This document shows positions 10,173-20,757 of a DNA stretch of 64,000 nt, piece after piece (position 1 is the stretch's first letter; every line of letters begins with the position of its first letter). Made by a program: the position numbers and the translations under genes. This stretch comes from BOG-931 sp963781725 (GTDB lineage Bacteria > Pseudomonadota > Alphaproteobacteria > Rhizobiales > Xanthobacteraceae): the NCBI GenBank assembly GCA_963781725.1, contig CAWAGV010000002.1, positions 2,046,001-2,110,000 on the forward strand, given 5' to 3'. The notes below the pieces were generated by a model. The model was not told the origin of the DNA, made no database searches, and was given only the letters and a program-made list of their open reading frames with translations.

Positions 10173-12382
10173 GCTTCACACACTTCACGCTTGACGTTGA
10201 TTCTGACGGCCTCGCGCTGGTGACGTGGAATTCGCCCGGCCGCACCATGAACGTGCTCGATGCTGCGGTGAAAGACGAGCTTTCCGCGATCCTCGAGCAA
10301 ACCACGGCTGATCCCGCGGTGAAGGGCGTCGTCATCGCGTCGGGCAAGGATTCGTTCTGCGCCGGCGCCGACCTGACCGTTCTGGAAGACATCAGCCGCA
10401 CCTATAAGGAACTGGCGGCGTCGCAAGGTGAAGTTGCTGCCAATCAGCGGGTGTTTGACGAGAGCCGCAAAACGTCGGTGCTCTATCGGCGTATCGAGAC
10501 CTGCGGCAAGCCGTGGGTCGCCGCCATCAATGGCGTCGCGGTCGGCGGCGGCTTCGAGTTGACGCTGGCGTGCCATCACCGCGTCGCCGCCGATAACGAT
10601 AAGACCCGCGTTGGTCTTCCCGAGATCAAGGTTGGCCTGTTTCCCGGCGCCGGCGGGACGCAGCGCGTGGCACGCATCATGCCGCCGGCGGACGCGCTGC
10701 AATTTCTGCTCAAGGGCGACCTGGTCACCGCCAGCCGCGCCAAGATCATGAAGCTGATCGACGACGTGGTGCCGGCCGACGATCTGATAAAAACAGCCAA
10801 GGCTTGGATCGCCACCAGCGGCACCGCCAAAGCGCCGTGGGACATCGATAACTTCAAATTGCCCGGCGGGCCGGTGCAGTCCAAAGCCGGGATGATGGTG
10901 TTCACGCCGGCGAATGCACTCTATCGCCGCGAAACTTACGATAATTACCCGGCCGCGCGGGCCATCATGCAGGTCGTTTACGAGGGCTTGCAGCTGCCGA
11001 TGGATCAGGCGCTGCGTGTCGAGTTACGCTGGTTTGCGAAGATATTGCGCTCGCCCGAAGCGGCGGCAATGATCCGCTCGCTGTTCGTTTCGATGCAGGA
11101 GATCAACAAAGGCGCGCGGCGACCGCCCAATGTTCCGGCGAAGAGGATCAAGACAATCGGTGTGCTGGGCGCGGGTTTCATGGGTGCGGGCATTGCCTAT
11201 GTCAGCGCGCTTGCCGGAATCGACGTCGTGCTTGTCGATCGCGATCCGGAAACCGCCGAGAAAGGCAAAGCGCATTCAGAGAAGCTTCTGACCGATCAGA
11301 TCAGCCGTGGACGCAGCACCGCCGAAGCGCGCGACGCCGTGCTGGCGCGCATCAAGCCGACAGCCGATTTCGTCGCCTTGAAAGATTGCGAACTGGTCAT
11401 CGAGGCGGTGTTCGAGGACCGCAAGGTCAAGGACGAGGCGATCGCGCGCGCCCAAAACATTATTGGCGACAGCGCGATCTTCGCGTCCAACACTTCGACA
11501 TTGCCGATCACGTCGCTTGCCGAATCGTTCAAGGACCGCTCCCGGTTCATCGGCATCCATTTCTTCTCGCCGGTCGATCGCATGAACCTGGTCGAGATCA
11601 TTCTCGGCAAGGAAACCGGCGATGCGGCGCTGGCAGCGGCATTTGATTATGTTCGCGCGATCCGCAAGACGCCGATCGTCGTCAACGATTCACGCGGCTT
11701 CTATACGTCGCGCGTAGTCGGGACCTATCTGCGCGAAGGTCATCTGATGCTGGAGGACGGCGTGCCGGCGGCGATGATCGAAAATGTCGGCCGCATGGCC
11801 GGCATGCCGGTCGGTCCGCTCGCGCTCAACGACGAGGTGGCCGTCGATCTGGCCTGGAAGATCCTGAAAGCGACGGAAGCCGATCTTGGATCGAAGGCCG
11901 TTGATCCGCGGCAGAAGGCGCTCCTTGAAGAGATGGTGGAGAAGCGCGGCCGGTTGGGCCGCAAGAATGGCAAGGGCTTTTACGACTATCCGCAGAGCGG
12001 TCCGAAGCGGTTGTGGCCGGGGCTCGGTGAATTGCAGCCCAAAAAGCTCGACCCCGACAAACTCGACGTCGCGGAGCTCAAAGCCCGGCTGCTCGCGATC
12101 CAGGCGCTCGAGACCGCGCGCTGCATTGAGGAAGGTGTTGTGGTCGACGTGCGCGAGGCCGACGTCGGTTCGATCCTCGGTTTCGGCTTTGCACCGTTCG
12201 CCGGCGGCACCGTCTCTTACATCGACGGGATGGGCGCCAAGACCTTTGTCGATTTATGCAACCGGTTGGCGAAGAAGTACGGGGACCGCTTCAGGCCGTG
12301 CAAGCTGCTGCTCGACATGGCGCGCAAGAACGAAAATTTCTATGGCCGCTTTGCGCCGCAACCACGCCGAGCGGTTGCCTGA
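10169..12382 (+). CDS. Enoyl-CoA hydratase / 3-hydroxyacyl-CoA dehydrogenase fusion (FadB/FadJ type)
   Basis: Bifunctional beta-oxidation protein of 737 residues. The N-terminal crotonase domain (about 1-280) has FCAGADL, a GVAVGGGFELTLACHHR oxyanion-hole region and LPEIKVGLFPGAGGTQR with the catalytic Glu. The NAD-binding dehydrogenase domain follows (about 325-500; GVLGAGFMGAGIAYV, then FSPVDRMNLVEII with the catalytic His just before in GIHFFSP), then two C-terminal dehydrogenase domains (SRGFYTSRVV, GRLGRKNGKGFYDYP). It hydrates enoyl-CoA and oxidises the 3-hydroxyacyl-CoA, feeding the thiolase at 8517. It is intact in one frame. The start overlaps the cupin stop by 4 bp. Confidence 0.95.
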   Translation: MSFTHFTLDVDSDGLALVTWNSPGRTMNVLDAAVKDELSAILEQTTADPAVKGVVIASGKDSFCAGADLTVLEDISRTYKELAASQGEVAANQRVFDESRKTSVLYRRIETCGKPWVAAINGVAVGGGFELTLACHHRVAADNDKTRVGLPEIKVGLFPGAGGTQRVARIMPPADALQFLLKGDLVTASRAKIMKLIDDVVPADDLIKTAKAWIATSGTAKAPWDIDNFKLPGGPVQSKAGMMVFTPANALYRRETYDNYPAARAIMQVVYEGLQLPMDQALRVELRWFAKILRSPEAAAMIRSLFVSMQEINKGARRPPNVPAKRIKTIGVLGAGFMGAGIAYVSALAGIDVVLVDRDPETAEKGKAHSEKLLTDQISRGRSTAEARDAVLARIKPTADFVALKDCELVIEAVFEDRKVKDEAIARAQNIIGDSAIFASNTSTLPITSLAESFKDRSRFIGIHFFSPVDRMNLVEIILGKETGDAALAAAFDYVRAIRKTPIVVNDSRGFYTSRVVGTYLREGHLMLEDGVPAAMIENVGRMAGMPVGPLALNDEVAVDLAWKILKATEADLGSKAVDPRQKALLEEMVEKRGRLGRKNGKGFYDYPQSGPKRLWPGLGELQPKKLDPDKLDVAELKARLLAIQALETARCIEEGVVVDVREADVGSILGFGFAPFAGGTVSYIDGMGAKTFVDLCNRLAKKYGDRFRPCKLLLDMARKNENFYGRFAPQPRRAVA

Positions 12383-12644
12383 GATCATGGCGTAGCGGCG
12401 CGTCGTTGCCAGCGACAACCACGGCGCGATTTTCGTTCAGGAGAGTTGAATTCAGGGCGACTTCACGCGATTCAGGTTTATAAGGAGCGCGGAACGGCAC
12501 TCTTCGGCGCCGGAAAGGCCCTGGACTGGCGTTTGGGGCATGCCTGACTATTTACCCTACCGACGCGGCCTTAAGCGCCAGCCCGCATTGCCCTCCAATG
12601 CGTGCCATGTGTAAGGTCGCGGCCCATTTGAGCCGGGACTCTGC

Positions 12645-14016
12645 ATGGCGCGTGACCAGGTTGACCTGACGCCGATCGAGCGGCGTGACGATCTCGTTGC
12701 GTGGATCGCCGAGGGCGTCAAGCCGAAGTCCCGATTTCGCATCGGCACCGAGCACGAAAAATTCGCCTTTACGCTCGAAGGCCATCGTCCGGTCCCCTAC
12801 GAGGGGCCGCGCGGGATTCGCGCATTGCTCGAAGGCATGCAGCACCTGCTCGGTTGGGAGCCGATCATGGAAGGGCCGAATGTCATCGGCCTTTTTGATG
12901 TTACCGGCGGCGGTGCGATTTCACTCGAGCCGGGCGGCCAGTTCGAATTGTCCGGCGCGCAGGTCGAGACGGTGCACCAGACCTCGAGCGAGCTGATGGC
13001 GCATCTCGCGCAAGTGCGGGAGGTCGCGCAGCCACTGCACATCGGATTTCTCGGAATCGGCATGACGCCGAACTGGACCCGGGCCGACATTCCGAAAATG
13101 CCGAAGGGGCGCTACCGGATCATGACGGCATACATGCCGAAGGTCGGCACGCTCGGCCTCGACATGATGTATCGCACCTGCACGGTGCAGACCAATCTCG
13201 ACTTCTCCTCCGAAGCCGACATGGTGAAAAAGCTGCGCGTGTCGCTGGCGCTGCAGCCGGTCGGCACCGCGCTGTTTCGCCAATTCGCCGTTTACCGAAG
13301 GCAAGCCGAACGGCTATCTCTCGTTCCGCTCCGAAATCTGGCGCGACACCGACAATGCGCGCGCCGGAATGCTGCCGTGGGCGTTCGAGCCGGGCATGGG
13401 TTTTGAGCGCTGGGTCGACTACGCGCTGGACGTGCCGATGTATTTCGTCAAACGCGGCGATACGTATATCGACGCTTCGGGTCAGTCATTCCGCGATCTG
13501 CTCAATGGCAAGTTGCCGGCCGTGCCCGGCGAGCAAGCGATGTTGTCGGATTGGGCCAATCACATCAGCACGATCTTTCCGGAAGTACGGCTCAAACGTT
13601 ATCTGGAAATGCGCGGTTCCGATTCCGGGCCGCTACCGAACTTGCTGGCGCTGCCGGCTTTCTGGGTCGGTATTCTCTATGACGATGTTTGTCTCGATGC
13701 GGCGTGGGATTTGGTCAAGGACTGGACCGCCGAGGAACGGCAGAAGCTGCGCGACGATGTGCCGAAGCAAGGCCTGGCGGCAAAGATTCGCAACCACACG
13801 GTCTTCGAGCTGGCTACCGAAACGCTCAAGCTGGCGCGCGCCGGGTTGATGCGCCGCAGGCATCTCGATACCGGCGGCCGCGACGAGACGCGCTACCTTG
13901 ATGTACTGGATGACCGCGTCGCACGCGGCACCACGGCGGCGCAAGAGCTTCTGGAAAAGTTTCACGGTCCGTGGGCCGGTTCCGTCGATCCGATCTATAC
14001 CGAACAGGCGTACTGA
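12645..14016 (+). CDS. gshA: Glutamate-cysteine ligase (GCS2/plant type), interrupted by one frameshift
   Basis: First step of glutathione synthesis: ATP-dependent joining of glutamate and cysteine. The repaired protein is about 456 residues, the normal length of the alphaproteobacterial GCS2 enzyme. Motifs include RIGTEHEKFAF, EGPNVIGLFD, GGAISLEPGGQFELSGA, then KMPKGRYRIMTAYMPKVG and MYRTCTVQTNLDF. The frame breaks at the TTT run 13274-13276: deleting one T restores LFANSPFTEGKPNGY and the rest to the stop at 14016. The second half has no start of its own, so this is one gene. An extra base in a T run points to an assembly error in an important gene. Confidence 0.92.
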
Positions 14017-14029
14017 CCGGCGCTTCGCA

Positions 14030-14398
14030 TCATTGCTCCGCCAGCCCGTAAAGCAGCCCGGCCTGCCGCAGAGCCTCCCGGCAAGCATTGGCGTTGCCTT
14101 GTTTATCGGCCTTGCGGGCGCGATCGAGAGCCGCGTCGGCGTCTGCGTTGGCTTGGGTTTCCGCATGCTCGACCGCGCCCGGCGTCGGCTGGCGATGTAG
14201 CTGCGCGTCGACCGTTTGCGGTGCACTCGGCCCAACAACCGGGTTTGAAGCCGAGGGCTTGATCTGTCTTTGCAGGCTGTTGATGTCTGCCGTGCACGGT
14301 CCTGCCTGGGCTACGGTACCGGCAACAAGAGTGACACCGCACGCCATGGCCGCCAGGATCGAAGCTTTCAAGATCTTGCTGCGCCATCGAATATCCAT
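14030..14398 (-). CDS. Small exported protein of unknown function
   Basis: 122 residues with a clear signal peptide (Lys/Arg start, ASILAAMACGVTLVAGTVAQA) and cleavage before GPCTADIN. The mature part is Ala/Gln-rich and hydrophilic with two cysteines (CTADI and NACREAL) that could form a disulfide in the periplasm. Its alternating Ala/Asp/Arg pattern suggests helices. It converges on gshA, 13 bp between ends. I do not recognise a named family. Confidence 0.7.
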   Translation of the reverse strand: MDIRWRSKILKASILAAMACGVTLVAGTVAQAGPCTADINSLQRQIKPSASNPVVGPSAPQTVDAQLHRQPTPGAVEHAETQANADADAALDRARKADKQGNANACREALRQAGLLYGLAEQ

Positions 14399-14520
14399 GT
14401 CGAACTCCCGTCCGTAAGGATGCGCTGCCGTTTCAACTCTTCAGGAACCGGAATGTTCGGAGCGGGAAGGGCATTCACGTCCGGGCTGCTTAAGGGCATA
14501 AGGCCGCCCGGAGGCTGCCT

Positions 14521-16525
14521 ATGGCATCGCCGCTGAATGCAGTGCTGTGTGCGCTGGTCGCGACCGCGTTCTGGAGCGCGCTCGGCTATGCGTTGTCGCG
14601 CCGCCTGCTGCCACGGCCGCTAGCGGTTGGTTCGGCGCCGGTTATCGGCTGGGCCGTCCATAGCGCGGTGGCGCTGCCACTGCTTGACCCTGGCGGGCTT
14701 TGCGCCGGCCACGGTCGTTGCCGTCGCCGTCATCTGCGTTCTTGGCAGCCTTGTTGGCAGCGCCTTTTTATCAAAGGCCGCGATGCAAGACGGCCAAGAT
14801 GGCGATGAATTCGCACCGGCAATTCCGCCGTGGGCTTTTGCGGCTGCCGCGGTGCTTGCGCTTGCGCCAGCCGTGGCGATCGTGCCCAAGCTTGCCGGCG
14901 ACTTGGTCTATCTCGCCGATCCGATCTTCGACCACGCCAAGATCGCGCTCATCGATGCGATCGTGCGCCAGGGTTTGCCGCCGGTCGATCCTGCATTCGG
15001 CGCGGTGATCGGACACGGGCAGTTCTTTTATTACTATCTCTGGCACTTCAGTGCCGCGGAACTCGCGCTGGTCCTGCATACCAGCGGCTGGGAAGCCGAT
15101 ATCGGGCTGACGTGGTTCACGGCGTTCGCGTCGTTGAGCCTGCTGATGGGCGTGGCGGTGTGGCTGAGCAAAAAGTCCGCCGCGGCGATCTTCGTCGTGT
15201 TGCTCGCCGCCGCAACGTCGCTGCGTGTGACGCTGGCATGGCTGTTCGGTACCCATGGACTTGAGCCTTTTTTGGCAGAGCCGACCGGATTTGCCGGCTG
15301 GCTGTTGCAGGCGGCGTGGGCGCCGCAACATCTGATGGCGGCGACCTGCGTCGTGGCGTCAATGCTGCTGATCGCCCGCTACGCAAAACAGCGCAGCGTG
15401 CTGCTGGTGTTGGCGATCGTTCTGGTCGTCGTTGCGGGCTTCGAAAGTTCGGCCTTTATCGGCGGCATCACATTTGCGCCCGCCGCTTTGGCCGCCGCGC
15501 TGTTTCTCATTGTGCGGATCGAACCGGCGCAGCGTGTCAGGTTCGTTGTCGGCATGGCGGCTGCGGCCGTGCTGGCGGGGCTCGCCGCCGCGCCGTTCCT
15601 GCACAACCAGCTTTATGCCGTCGCGGCGCGGGCCGAGGTGAACCCGATCGTGATCCGGCATTTCGCAGTGCTTGGTGCGATGTTCTCCGAGGGCCTGCGG
15701 CGCGCGCTCGATTGGCCGGCCTATTGGCTCGTTCTGCTGCCGATCGAATTCCCGGCTACTTTTGTCGCGGGCGTGCTTGCGCTGTTCGTCCTGCTGCGAA
15801 GCGGCGCCGCAAGACCGGAGAGGCTCTTTACCATAGCTCTCGCCTGTCTCGCCGGAGCAGGCCTGTTGGTGTCGTGGCTCCTGGTCAGCACGGTCGGCGA
15901 CAACAACGATCTTGGTCTGCGCGCGATCCTGCCTGCGGCATCGGTTCTGATCGTGCTGTCGGCGGCCGGAATAGCACTGACGCCGCGGCGGACCATGATC
16001 GGCATTATCGCCGTCGCCGGGTTGTTGCTCAGCCTGCCCGACACGGTGGCGATGATCCGATCCAACATCGGTGGCGCGTCCCGGCCCGATGGCGCTGTTT
16101 TCGCGCAATCGCCCGCGCTGTGGGCGGCGGTGCGCCGCTATGCGCCCGCAACGGCGCGTGTCGCCAACAATCCGTTGTACCTTCAGGATCTGACGCCTTG
16201 GCCGGCCAACATGTCGTGGGCGCTACTGGCAAACCGTGGTTCGTGCTTTGCCGGCCGCGAGCTGGCGTTGGCCCTTGCGCCGCTGCCGGAGGGCATACGT
16301 GACGCGATCAACGCGCAGTTCATTCGGGTTTTCGCCGGCGAAGGCACGGCGCAGGACATCAGCGATATTGCGAAAAAATACGGCTGCGACGTCATTGTCG
16401 TGACGCCGCAGGACAAGGCCTGGAGCAATGATCCTTTCGCCTCAAGTCCCGACTTCCATCTTGCGGAAAGTCGCGACGGTTGGCGAATTTACACCGTGAT
16501 CAGGCCTGGCCCGAACGCACAATAG
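14521..16525 (+). CDS. Large polytopic membrane protein (GT-C-like layout), interrupted by one frameshift
   Basis: About 667 residues when joined. The N-terminus (MASPLNAVLCALVATAFW) reads in one frame to about 14690; the conserved-looking continuation (TLAGFAPATVVAVAVICVL) is one base later and runs to 16525. I count roughly ten or more hydrophobic helices up to about residue 500 (e.g. RRTMIGIIAVAGLLLSLP), then a soluble C-terminal domain (SPALWAAVRRYAPATARVA, YGCDVIVVTPQDKAW). This layout, with a long loop containing Asp/His pairs after the first helices, is that of GT-C glycosyltransferase-like membrane proteins of unknown substrate. The link to glycosylation is inference. Genes for a GT2 and a DUF2064 transferase lie 2-5 kb downstream. 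Confidence 0.75.
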
Positions 16526-16530
16526 CGGGG

Positions 16531-17319
16531 TCAAATTCCGGCGAACCAGTTGAAGCCCTGCTTGCTCCAGAACGTCTCGCGAAAGTCGTTCGTGACTTCG
16601 ATCGCCTTGATCCACTTCGCGTTCTTGTAGCCGAGCTTGGTCGAGGTGCGCAGCCGCATCGGATAACCGAACGGATCGGCCAGGCGATCGCCGGCATATT
16701 TGGTGGCGAGGATCGTTTGCGGGTGCAACGCCGTCGCCATGTCGATGCTCTCGGTGTAGTCGTCGTTGCAGATGAAGTAGACGTATTTGGCAGTGAGGTC
16801 GGCGCCGATCCGTTGCAGGAAATCGCGCAGGCTCGGCCCGGACCATTGGCCGATATAATCCCAGCCTTCGACACAGATATGCTTGATGATGATCTCCTGC
16901 TCGGGCAGGGCGTAGATCTGCTGCGCGGTCCACGGCTGTTTGTTCTGGATGAGACCGGCAAGCGCAAGCTGCCATGACGCACCGTCGACCGGCTTGACGT
17001 CCTCGATGTCGTAATAGGCGTTGAACCGGGCGGGTTTGACGACTTGCGAAGCGTTGTAGGTCGGCGCCAGGTGATTGGGACGAAAGAGCGTTGCTTGCAC
17101 GCGGTCGTTCCACGCCGACACCGTGCGCAGGACTTTTTGCACCGAATCGTCCTCGGTGACGTCGCAGCCGGTCAGCAGCGACAGCGCGCCAAGGCTGATG
17201 GCGCCGCGCAACACGTTGCGCCGGTTGACGTCATGAACCAGCGCCCGGTTCTGGGTCAGCACACGCTGATCCACTGCCTTGGCAGGCCGAAAAATGGATG
17301 GTGTCGGCGTTCGCAGCAT
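16531..17319 (-). CDS. Molybdopterin-dependent oxidoreductase (sulfite oxidase/MsrP family), Tat-exported
   Basis: 262 residues of the SUOX/YedY fold. The N-terminus carries a twin-arginine signal (NRRNVLRGAISLGALSLL) running into LLTGC, so it may also be a lipoprotein. The molybdenum-ligating Cys is in HICVEGWDYIGQWSG, and YTESIDMATALHPQT and PLRLRTS-like FGYPMRLRTSTKLGYKN are typical of the fold. It probably reduces or oxidises a small sulfur or other oxo compound in the periplasm, exchanging electrons with the cytochrome b encoded 11 bp upstream. MsrP itself repairs methionine sulfoxide; this divergent member may have another substrate. Confidence 0.85.
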   Translation of the reverse strand: MLRTPTPSIFRPAKAVDQRVLTQNRALVHDVNRRNVLRGAISLGALSLLTGCDVTEDDSVQKVLRTVSAWNDRVQATLFRPNHLAPTYNASQVVKPARFNAYYDIEDVKPVDGASWQLALAGLIQNKQPWTAQQIYALPEQEIIIKHICVEGWDYIGQWSGPSLRDFLQRIGADLTAKYVYFICNDDYTESIDMATALHPQTILATKYAGDRLADPFGYPMRLRTSTKLGYKNAKWIKAIEVTNDFRETFWSKQGFNWFAGI

Positions 17320-17330
17320 CGGTCACCGCA

Positions 17331-17990
17331 TCAGTGCGTGGGTTTGGCTTCGGGAGCGGCGCCGTCATCGACCGGCGGTCCGCCGTTGATCATCGCCAGC
17401 AGGCTTTTCGGCACGAGGAGCGCCAGTGAGATGTGTACCAGCAGAAACCCGACGATCGCCGACATGCACAGGAAGTGCACGACGCGGATCGTCTGGAAGC
17501 TGCCGAACAATGCGGCAAGCTCGGAGAATTGCACGGGCTTCCACAACGCCAGGCCTGAAATCACGATCAGGATGCCGGCCGCCATGACGCCGAGATACAG
17601 AATCTTCTGCACGGCGTTGTAATGGGTGAGATCGTCGTGGGCGAGCTTGAATCGCAGCGCGTCGCCGACGGTTGCAAGAATCTCGCGGATCGAGATGGGA
17701 AACAGCTTGCGGCGAAATCGTCCCGTGGCAATTCCGTACGTCAGATAGGCAATTCCATTGAGGACGAAAATCCACATGCCGAAGAAATGCCACTGCAAGC
17801 CGTGTTGCGCCCATTTGCCGATCACGACGCTGTCGGGAAAGTGCAGCCAGCCGAGGATCACGTCGTCATTGTAGATTTTCCAGCCGCTGCCGATCATGAT
17901 TAAGATCGCAACCGCGTTGATCCAATGCATGATGCGCAACGGCAGCGGATGCAGGCGGCGCTCATGATTTATTGATTTGACGGTTGCCAT
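17331..17990 (-). CDS. Cytochrome b561-type membrane subunit
   Basis: 219 residues with four hydrophobic helices (about 18-40, 58-80, 120-140, 165-190) and histidines placed as haem b ligands (RIMHWINAVAIL, LQWHFFGMW, VHFLCMSAIVGFLLVHISL). This is the Ni/Fe-hydrogenase or thiosulfate-reductase type cytochrome b fold. It is transcribed first, immediately before the Tat-exported molybdoenzyme, so it is the likely quinone-linked electron partner that anchors it at the inner membrane, comparable to MsrQ for MsrP although from another family. The start at 17990 gives a basic, soluble N-terminus (RRLHPLPLR), normal for the family. Confidence 0.88.
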   Translation of the reverse strand: MATVKSINHERRLHPLPLRIMHWINAVAILIMIGSGWKIYNDDVILGWLHFPDSVVIGKWAQHGLQWHFFGMWIFVLNGIAYLTYGIATGRFRRKLFPISIREILATVGDALRFKLAHDDLTHYNAVQKILYLGVMAAGILIVISGLALWKPVQFSELAALFGSFQTIRVVHFLCMSAIVGFLLVHISLALLVPKSLLAMINGGPPVDDGAAPEAKPTH

Positions 17991-18199
17991 AGTATCGACG
18001 ACGGTTTTGCGTTCGTTGCTCGCGCGTGGTCACGAAGCGGTCGTGACATCACGATAACAGCGGTAAGCTTGAAATGCAGGAACCGATTCGCCTCCCATTG
18101 GCCGTGTGCGATGCGCGGACACTACGGACGGCCTTCGCCGCACGCAAGCACTCCGGCTTCACAAATTCGCGGGGCATTTTTGATCGGGAGATTTTCAGG

Positions 18200-18667
18200 A
18201 TGAAAAATTTGCTGGCCACTGCGGCTTTCATCGCCAGCCTTTCAATGCCGGTGGATGTGACGGCTCAGGCGATGATTCCGCCAACCGGCACGGACGACGC
18301 CAGCAAGCCGATGCCGATGACCGAACGCATGAACCGCCGTTTTCCACAGCCGGTACGCGTCGGCGATCTCGTCGGTTTGCCGATTCTCACCGACAGCGCT
18401 TCGACCCTTGGTCATGTCCAGGACGTGGTACAGACTTCAGCCGGGAAAATTGAGCTGATCGTCGCTTACAATAAATGGTTTGGCTGGTTCGGCTGGTTCA
18501 CGCGCCCGGTTGCGGTGCCGCTCGAAGCCGTCGGTATCGAGGGACGGCAGCTGGTTTCGCTCGACATGCCGTCGAATGAATATGCCGCCGCCCCGACGTG
18601 GCAGAGCGGCGGCACGACAGCGTTGCCCGGCGATGCGACGATCCGGATCGCGCTGGCCCGCAATTGA
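18200..18667 (+). CDS. Exported PRC-barrel domain protein
   Basis: 155 residues. Start at ATG 18200 (MKNLLATAAFIASLSMPVDV), which gives a standard signal peptide cut before QAMIPP; the frame is open further upstream but without a better start. The PRC-barrel is visible as VRVGDLVGLPILTDSASTLGHV, then KIELIVAYNKWFGWFG and RPVAVPLEAVGIEG. Exported PRC-barrel proteins are common in Hyphomicrobiales and their role is mostly unknown. It stands alone with an intergenic gap on both sides. Confidence 0.75.
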   Translation: MKNLLATAAFIASLSMPVDVTAQAMIPPTGTDDASKPMPMTERMNRRFPQPVRVGDLVGLPILTDSASTLGHVQDVVQTSAGKIELIVAYNKWFGWFGWFTRPVAVPLEAVGIEGRQLVSLDMPSNEYAAAPTWQSGGTTALPGDATIRIALARN

Positions 18668-18803
18668 ACGATCACGAGTTTGTGAAGTCGATAACTTTTA
18701 GGTGCCTGCAGAATTGTCCGCTGTGAGGCGGAAGTGATTGGCGCGTCGTCTTTGGACGCGGCAATCGTAAGTTGATTGCGAAATAGATATTGGGGGCAAT
18801 CGC

Positions 18804-19658
18804 ATGGTTCATGCGAACCGAATGAATGGCGAATCGATTTCCGTGACTACCTCCGATCGCACCGGCGCGACGTTGCCGCCAGCGGGTTGCGGCATCGCCT
18901 TCATGGCCAAGGCGTCAGCGCCAGGCCGCACCAAAACCCGTCTGGTGCCGCCGCTGACCCTCGCGGAAGCCGCCGACCTCAACACCGCCTTTTTGCAGGA
19001 CGTTGCCGACAACGTGCTGCTCGCGTCGCGCGATGGCGCGTCCGGGGCCGGAATCGCCGGTTATGCCGCTTTTGGCCCGCCGGGCAGCGAGGACTTCTTC
19101 CAGCACACGCTCCCGCCGTCCATCGGCCTGATCGAAGCCTGGCTGCCGAATTTCGGCGATTGCCTGTTGCATACGATCGAGGACATTTTTGCCCGCGGCC
19201 ATCGCTCGGCCGTGGTGCTCAATTCCGACAGTCCAACGTTGCCGACCGCGTTTCTGGTCGAGACCGCCGCGGCGCTGGCGCGTCCCGGTGATCGCGCCGT
19301 GCTCGGCCCGTCGAGCGACGGCGGCTACTATCTGCTGGGACTCAAGGCCACCCATCGCCGCCTGTTTCAGGACATCGCCTGGAGCACCGAGCGGGTCGCC
19401 GAACAGACGCTCGAACGGGCGTGGGAGATCGGGCTCGAAGTGTACCGGCTGCCGGTCTGGTACGATGTCGATGACGCCGCAAGCCTGCGCCGCCTGCAGG
19501 ACGAGCTCGATCGTCCGGAGTCGTTGCGGTACCGCCTTGACGGCCACCAACTGCATCACGCGTCGCAGACGGCGGCGTTGTTGAGCCGGCTGCGGAACGA
19601 GAATGATTTGAGCCGCCGGGTCGGCGAACCGGCAGTGGTTGAAGCGTTGCGCGCCTGA
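18804..19658 (+). CDS. DUF2064 / TIGR04282-type nucleotidyl- or glycosyl-transferase
   Basis: 284 residues. GIAFMAKASAPGRTKTRL is the opening of the rSAM/selenodomain-associated transferase 1 family (TIGR04282, DUF2064), with VVLNSDSPTLPTAFL giving the metal-binding Asp and GPSSDGGYYLLGLK the sugar-nucleotide region. The fold is GT-A. The start at 18804 lies behind a gggggc site. Next are a radical-SAM gene (32 bp) and a GT2 (2 bp), so the three form one operon, probably assembling a modified sugar or lipid-linked product. Some family members act in arsenosugar synthesis; nothing here proves that. Confidence 0.85.
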   Translation: MVHANRMNGESISVTTSDRTGATLPPAGCGIAFMAKASAPGRTKTRLVPPLTLAEAADLNTAFLQDVADNVLLASRDGASGAGIAGYAAFGPPGSEDFFQHTLPPSIGLIEAWLPNFGDCLLHTIEDIFARGHRSAVVLNSDSPTLPTAFLVETAAALARPGDRAVLGPSSDGGYYLLGLKATHRRLFQDIAWSTERVAEQTLERAWEIGLEVYRLPVWYDVDDAASLRRLQDELDRPESLRYRLDGHQLHHASQTAALLSRLRNENDLSRRVGEPAVVEALRA

Positions 19659-19690
19659 CCCGGTGCAAACAGTTCAAGGGCGATTTCATC

Positions 19691-20755
19691 ATGACGACGG
19701 CTGCAACAACACGAACTGTCGACCCAAGGCGCTATTTCGAAAGCGTCGATACGAACAGCGACGTTCCCGAGCACGAGCCGGTTTGCCTCTACCTGGAAAC
19801 GACCAATCGCTGCAATCTTCTGTGCACGACATGTCCGCGAACCTATGAAGAGCTCGAGCCGCCGGCCGACATGAGCTGGGAGCTGTTCACCTCCATCGTC
19901 GATCAAATCCCGCGCTTGCATCGCGCGGTGCTGCACGGTGTCGGCGAGCCGATGCTGGTGAAGAACTTGCCCCGCATGGTGCGCTATCTCAAGGACCGCG
20001 GCACCTATGTGCTGTTCAACACCAACGGCACCGTGCTCAATGAGAAGAACGGCCGCGCCCTGATTGCAGCCGACCTTGACGAACTCCGGGTCTCGTTCGA
20101 CGCGGCAACTCCGGAGTCGTATCGTGCGATCCGCGGCAAGAATTATTTCAATCGCATTCTCAAGAACGTGCGCGCATTTCGCGAATTGCAGGAGCGCGAA
20201 GGTCACGGCAAGCCGCGCGTCTCCGCCTGGCTGACCGGGCTGCGTGAAACGATCGAGGAGTTGCCGGACTTCGTGCGCGTAGCGGCCGAGACCGGCGTCA
20301 AGGAAGTCTATTTGCAGCGGCTGGTGTTCTTCAACGACAACGCCATCGGCAAGGCGCGGCCGGATCAGGCGCTCTACGAGCGGCTTTCCGGCGAAGAGGC
20401 CGTGCATATCGATCGGGCGGCCGCGCTCGCCAAGACGCTTGGCGTCACCTTCAGTGCGTCAGGCGCCGCGTCCGAGCCTGGCATGAGCCTGAAGCGGCGC
20501 GACGACGGTTCGCCGTGGTCGATGTGCCGGCGGCCGTGGACGGTAATGTATTTCACCGCCAACGGCCGCGCGTTGCCGTGCTGCATCGCGCCGTTCTCGC
20601 AGCGCGGCTACGAAAACTACACGCTGGGCGACGCCACGCAGCAGACCCTGCGCGAGATCTGGGCCGGTCCGGCCTACAGCGATTTCCGCAAGGCGCTGCT
20701 GTCGGGTAAGCCGCCGGAAGCCTGCGCCAACTGCGGGCTGCGCTGGAGCCTGTAG
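19691..20755 (+). CDS. Radical SAM protein with SPASM-like C-terminus
   Basis: 354 residues. The radical-SAM cluster motif CNLLCTTC (CX3CX2C) is near residue 40, followed by the SAM-binding GVGEPML region and FNTNGTVLN. The C-terminal third has WSMCRRPWTVMYFTANG, LPCCIAPF and EACANCGLRW, cysteines arranged as in SPASM/twitch auxiliary cluster domains. It would generate a 5'-deoxyadenosyl radical to modify a peptide or sugar. Enzymes of this shape occur beside DUF2064 and GT2 genes. It is not obviously ArsS. The substrate is unknown. Confidence 0.87.
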   Translation: MTTAATTRTVDPRRYFESVDTNSDVPEHEPVCLYLETTNRCNLLCTTCPRTYEELEPPADMSWELFTSIVDQIPRLHRAVLHGVGEPMLVKNLPRMVRYLKDRGTYVLFNTNGTVLNEKNGRALIAADLDELRVSFDAATPESYRAIRGKNYFNRILKNVRAFRELQEREGHGKPRVSAWLTGLRETIEELPDFVRVAAETGVKEVYLQRLVFFNDNAIGKARPDQALYERLSGEEAVHIDRAAALAKTLGVTFSASGAASEPGMSLKRRDDGSPWSMCRRPWTVMYFTANGRALPCCIAPFSQRGYENYTLGDATQQTLREIWAGPAYSDFRKALLSGKPPEACANCGLRWSL

Positions 20756-20757
20756 CG